From Bordetella parapertussis (GTDB taxonomy: Bacteria > Pseudomonadota > Gammaproteobacteria > Burkholderiales > Burkholderiaceae_B), in contig CAMDEF010000008.1 in NCBI GenBank assembly GCA_945895265.1, forward strand, positions 1-64,000: a stretch of 64,000 nucleotides of DNA, written 5' to 3'. Both the position numbers and the translations under genes were made by a program. The stretch's first letter is position 1, and each line of letters begins with the position of its first letter. The notes beneath the pieces were generated by a model. It searched no databases. It was given only the letters and a program-made list of their open reading frames with translations, and had not been told where the DNA came from. Shown piece by piece: positions 62,868 through 64,000 of the stretch.

Positions 62868-63533
62868 TTACAGCACGACTGTGCGTTGTACTGCATCCAC
62901 AACAAACGCTTCCCACTGTTTAAAGGTGGCCGGCGCTTCTAGATTTTCGCCTAAAAAGGCAGACAATGTGAAACGATTGGATTGATAAAAATAACCCAGA
63001 GCAGCGATCATCATGTACAGATCGCGTGATGACAGGTCTTTTCGAAATACCCCTTGTGCGACACCGCTGACTAAGACCTGATCCACGACCCCAATGGCGG
63101 GTGACGAATACTCGGGGGCTTTGCTGGATTTGGCGATGTGTTTACCACCGTGCAGATTTTCGCTATTCAGCAGTGTGACAAATTCGGGATTTTTTTTGTA
63201 GTACTGCAAAATGAATTGCACGACTTGCTTGAGGGCCACGAGTGGTTGGGCAGTGTCAAGCTTCAGTGCAGCTTCGGCATCGTTAAAACGTCGATAGATC
63301 TCTTCAAGCGCCGCGACAAACAAGCCCTCTTTATTGCCGAAGTAGTAATAAATCATGCGGTCGTGTGAGTTGGCCGCCTTAGAGATTTGATCGATGCTGC
63401 CACCATCTAGACCATGTTTGGCAAAGATTTTGATCGCAGCGCGCAAAATGTTTTCGCGCGTGGTTTCAGCCGCACGCTCTCGTACCCCGGTTTTACGCGG
63501 CGCTTTGAGAGGGGCTGAAATGCGTGTGCTCAT
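62868..63533 (-). CDS. TetR-family transcriptional regulator
   Basis: 221 residues. The N-terminal basic tail (APLKAPRKTGVRERAAETTR) precedes the helix-turn-helix: ENILRAAIKIFAKHGLDGGS then IDQISKAANSHDRMIYYYFG near residues 28-67, which is the TetR DNA-binding signature (YYYFGNKEGLF). The C-terminal ligand domain resembles the TetR_C groups found beside pyrimidine or nicotinate catabolic genes. The start overlaps the stop of the reductase gene (ATGA). Likely regulator of the enamidase gene, from position and the palindrome at 62841. Confidence 0.9.
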   Translation of the reverse strand: MSTRISAPLKAPRKTGVRERAAETTRENILRAAIKIFAKHGLDGGSIDQISKAANSHDRMIYYYFGNKEGLFVAALEEIYRRFNDAEAALKLDTAQPLVALKQVVQFILQYYKKNPEFVTLLNSENLHGGKHIAKSSKAPEYSSPAIGVVDQVLVSGVAQGVFRKDLSSRDLYMMIAALGYFYQSNRFTLSAFLGENLEAPATFKQWEAFVVDAVQRTVVL

Positions 63534-64000
63534 TGTTCGACAAAGGCCCTTTCGATCACGTAGTCGCCTGGTTTGGTGGTATTGCCTTCATTAAAGCCGC
63601 GCCGCTCAAGCATGGTTTTTAAATCGCGTAACAAGCCTGGGCTGCCACAAATCATAATGCGATCTTGCGTACGATCAAGCGCAGGAACACCCAAATCTTT
63701 GAACAGCTTTTCGTTTTCGATCAGAGTCGTGATGCGACCCATCTGCTTGTATTGTTCGCGCGTGACAGTCGGGTAATAGCGCAACTGTTTACTCACCATG
63801 TCACCTAAGAACTCGTGCTTGGGTAGTTCTTGAGTGAGGTAATCGTGATAGGCGAGTTCGGCAACGTCGCGCACTGAATGTACCAAAATCACCTCTTCAA
63901 ATTTTTCGTAGGTTTCTGGGTCGCGGATTACGCTCAAAAACGGCGCTAAGCCCGTGCCGGACGAGAACATGTACAAACGTTTGGCAGGCAACAAATAATC
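63530..64000 (-). CDS. fpr: Ferredoxin-NADP reductase, C-terminal part (5' end beyond window)
   Basis: About 156 C-terminal residues are visible. MFSSGTGLAPFLSVIRDPET is the NADP-binding start of the FNR fold; ILVHSVRDVAELAYHDYL and RIMICGSPGLLRDLKTMLER follow; the end YVIERAFVEQ is typical of bacterial Fpr. It transfers electrons between NADPH and ferredoxin or flavodoxin. The frame is open to the right edge. Its stop overlaps the TetR start, so the two are co-transcribed. Confidence 0.92.
   Translation of the reverse strand, partial: DYLLPAKRLYMFSSGTGLAPFLSVIRDPETYEKFEEVILVHSVRDVAELAYHDYLTQELPKHEFLGDMVSKQLRYYPTVTREQYKQMGRITTLIENEKLFKDLGVPALDRTQDRIMICGSPGLLRDLKTMLERRGFNEGNTTKPGDYVIERAFVEQ

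Noticed and set aside
1..64000. CRISPR array
   Set aside because: No set of regularly spaced direct repeats was seen; the tandem repeats at 9201, 20720 and 56616 have too few units and no spacers.

Overview
The window looks like a chromosomal segment of a betaproteobacterium of the order Burkholderiales, most likely family Alcaligenaceae. This rests on four receptors of the Bug (Bordetella uptake gene) family and on housekeeping runs typical of that group (pcnB-folK, hda divergent from purM, miaA-mutL-amidase-tsaE, dnaX-ybaB-recR, carA-carB). The genus is not assigned. No plasmid, prophage or CRISPR array is visible. The only mobile-element traces are two short IS200/IS605-type end sequences without a transposase.

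Layout. (1) 1-3625, minus: a branched-chain amino-acid/amide type ABC transporter (livG partial, livM, livH, receptor). (2) 3.8-22.9 kb: a large catabolic block for CoA-bound acids. It holds an acyl-CoA ligase, three acyl-CoA dehydrogenases, a thiolase-like protein paired with a DUF35 zinc-ribbon/OB protein, an alpha/beta hydrolase, two CaiB/BaiF CoA-transferases, two hydratases, a 3-hydroxyacyl-CoA type dehydrogenase, a nitronate-monooxygenase-like flavoprotein, an AB-type CoA-transferase and three Bug receptors. Together these can take up an organic acid, activate it with CoA and run a beta-oxidation-like cycle. The substrate cannot be read from the sequence. (3) 23.0-33.4 kb: core genes folK, pcnB, a HAD phosphatase, hda, purM, miaA, mutL, an amidase, tsaE and xerD, then a tRNA-Arg(CCU) at 33565-33639. 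(4) 33.8-44.4 kb: an MFS carrier, a small membrane ORF, an AddB/AddA-like helicase-nuclease pair, the 4.5S/SRP RNA, dnaX, ybaB and recR, closed by a clear terminator. (5) 44.7-47.4 kb: a NitT/TauT-type ABC importer. (6) 47.5-55.8 kb: tal divergent from carAB, with carB followed one base later by a CaiB transferase, a Bug receptor and an SDR. (7) 55.9-56.5 kb: two small membrane-protein genes of unknown function. (8) 56.6-64.0 kb: an iron/AfuA-type ABC importer coupled to a histidine phosphatase, an enamidase-like amidohydrolase, a TetR regulator and the 3' end of a ferredoxin-NADP reductase gene.

Points worth a second look: the inverted IS605-type ends that enclose the thiolase/DUF35 pair and supply stop codons to two genes; the thiolase homologue without a nucleophilic cysteine; the enamidase with its diagnostic metal ligands outside a recognisable nicotinate cluster; the unassigned 4-TM/1-TM membrane pair; and several structured intergenic elements. 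All functional calls come from motif recognition and context; no database search was run.
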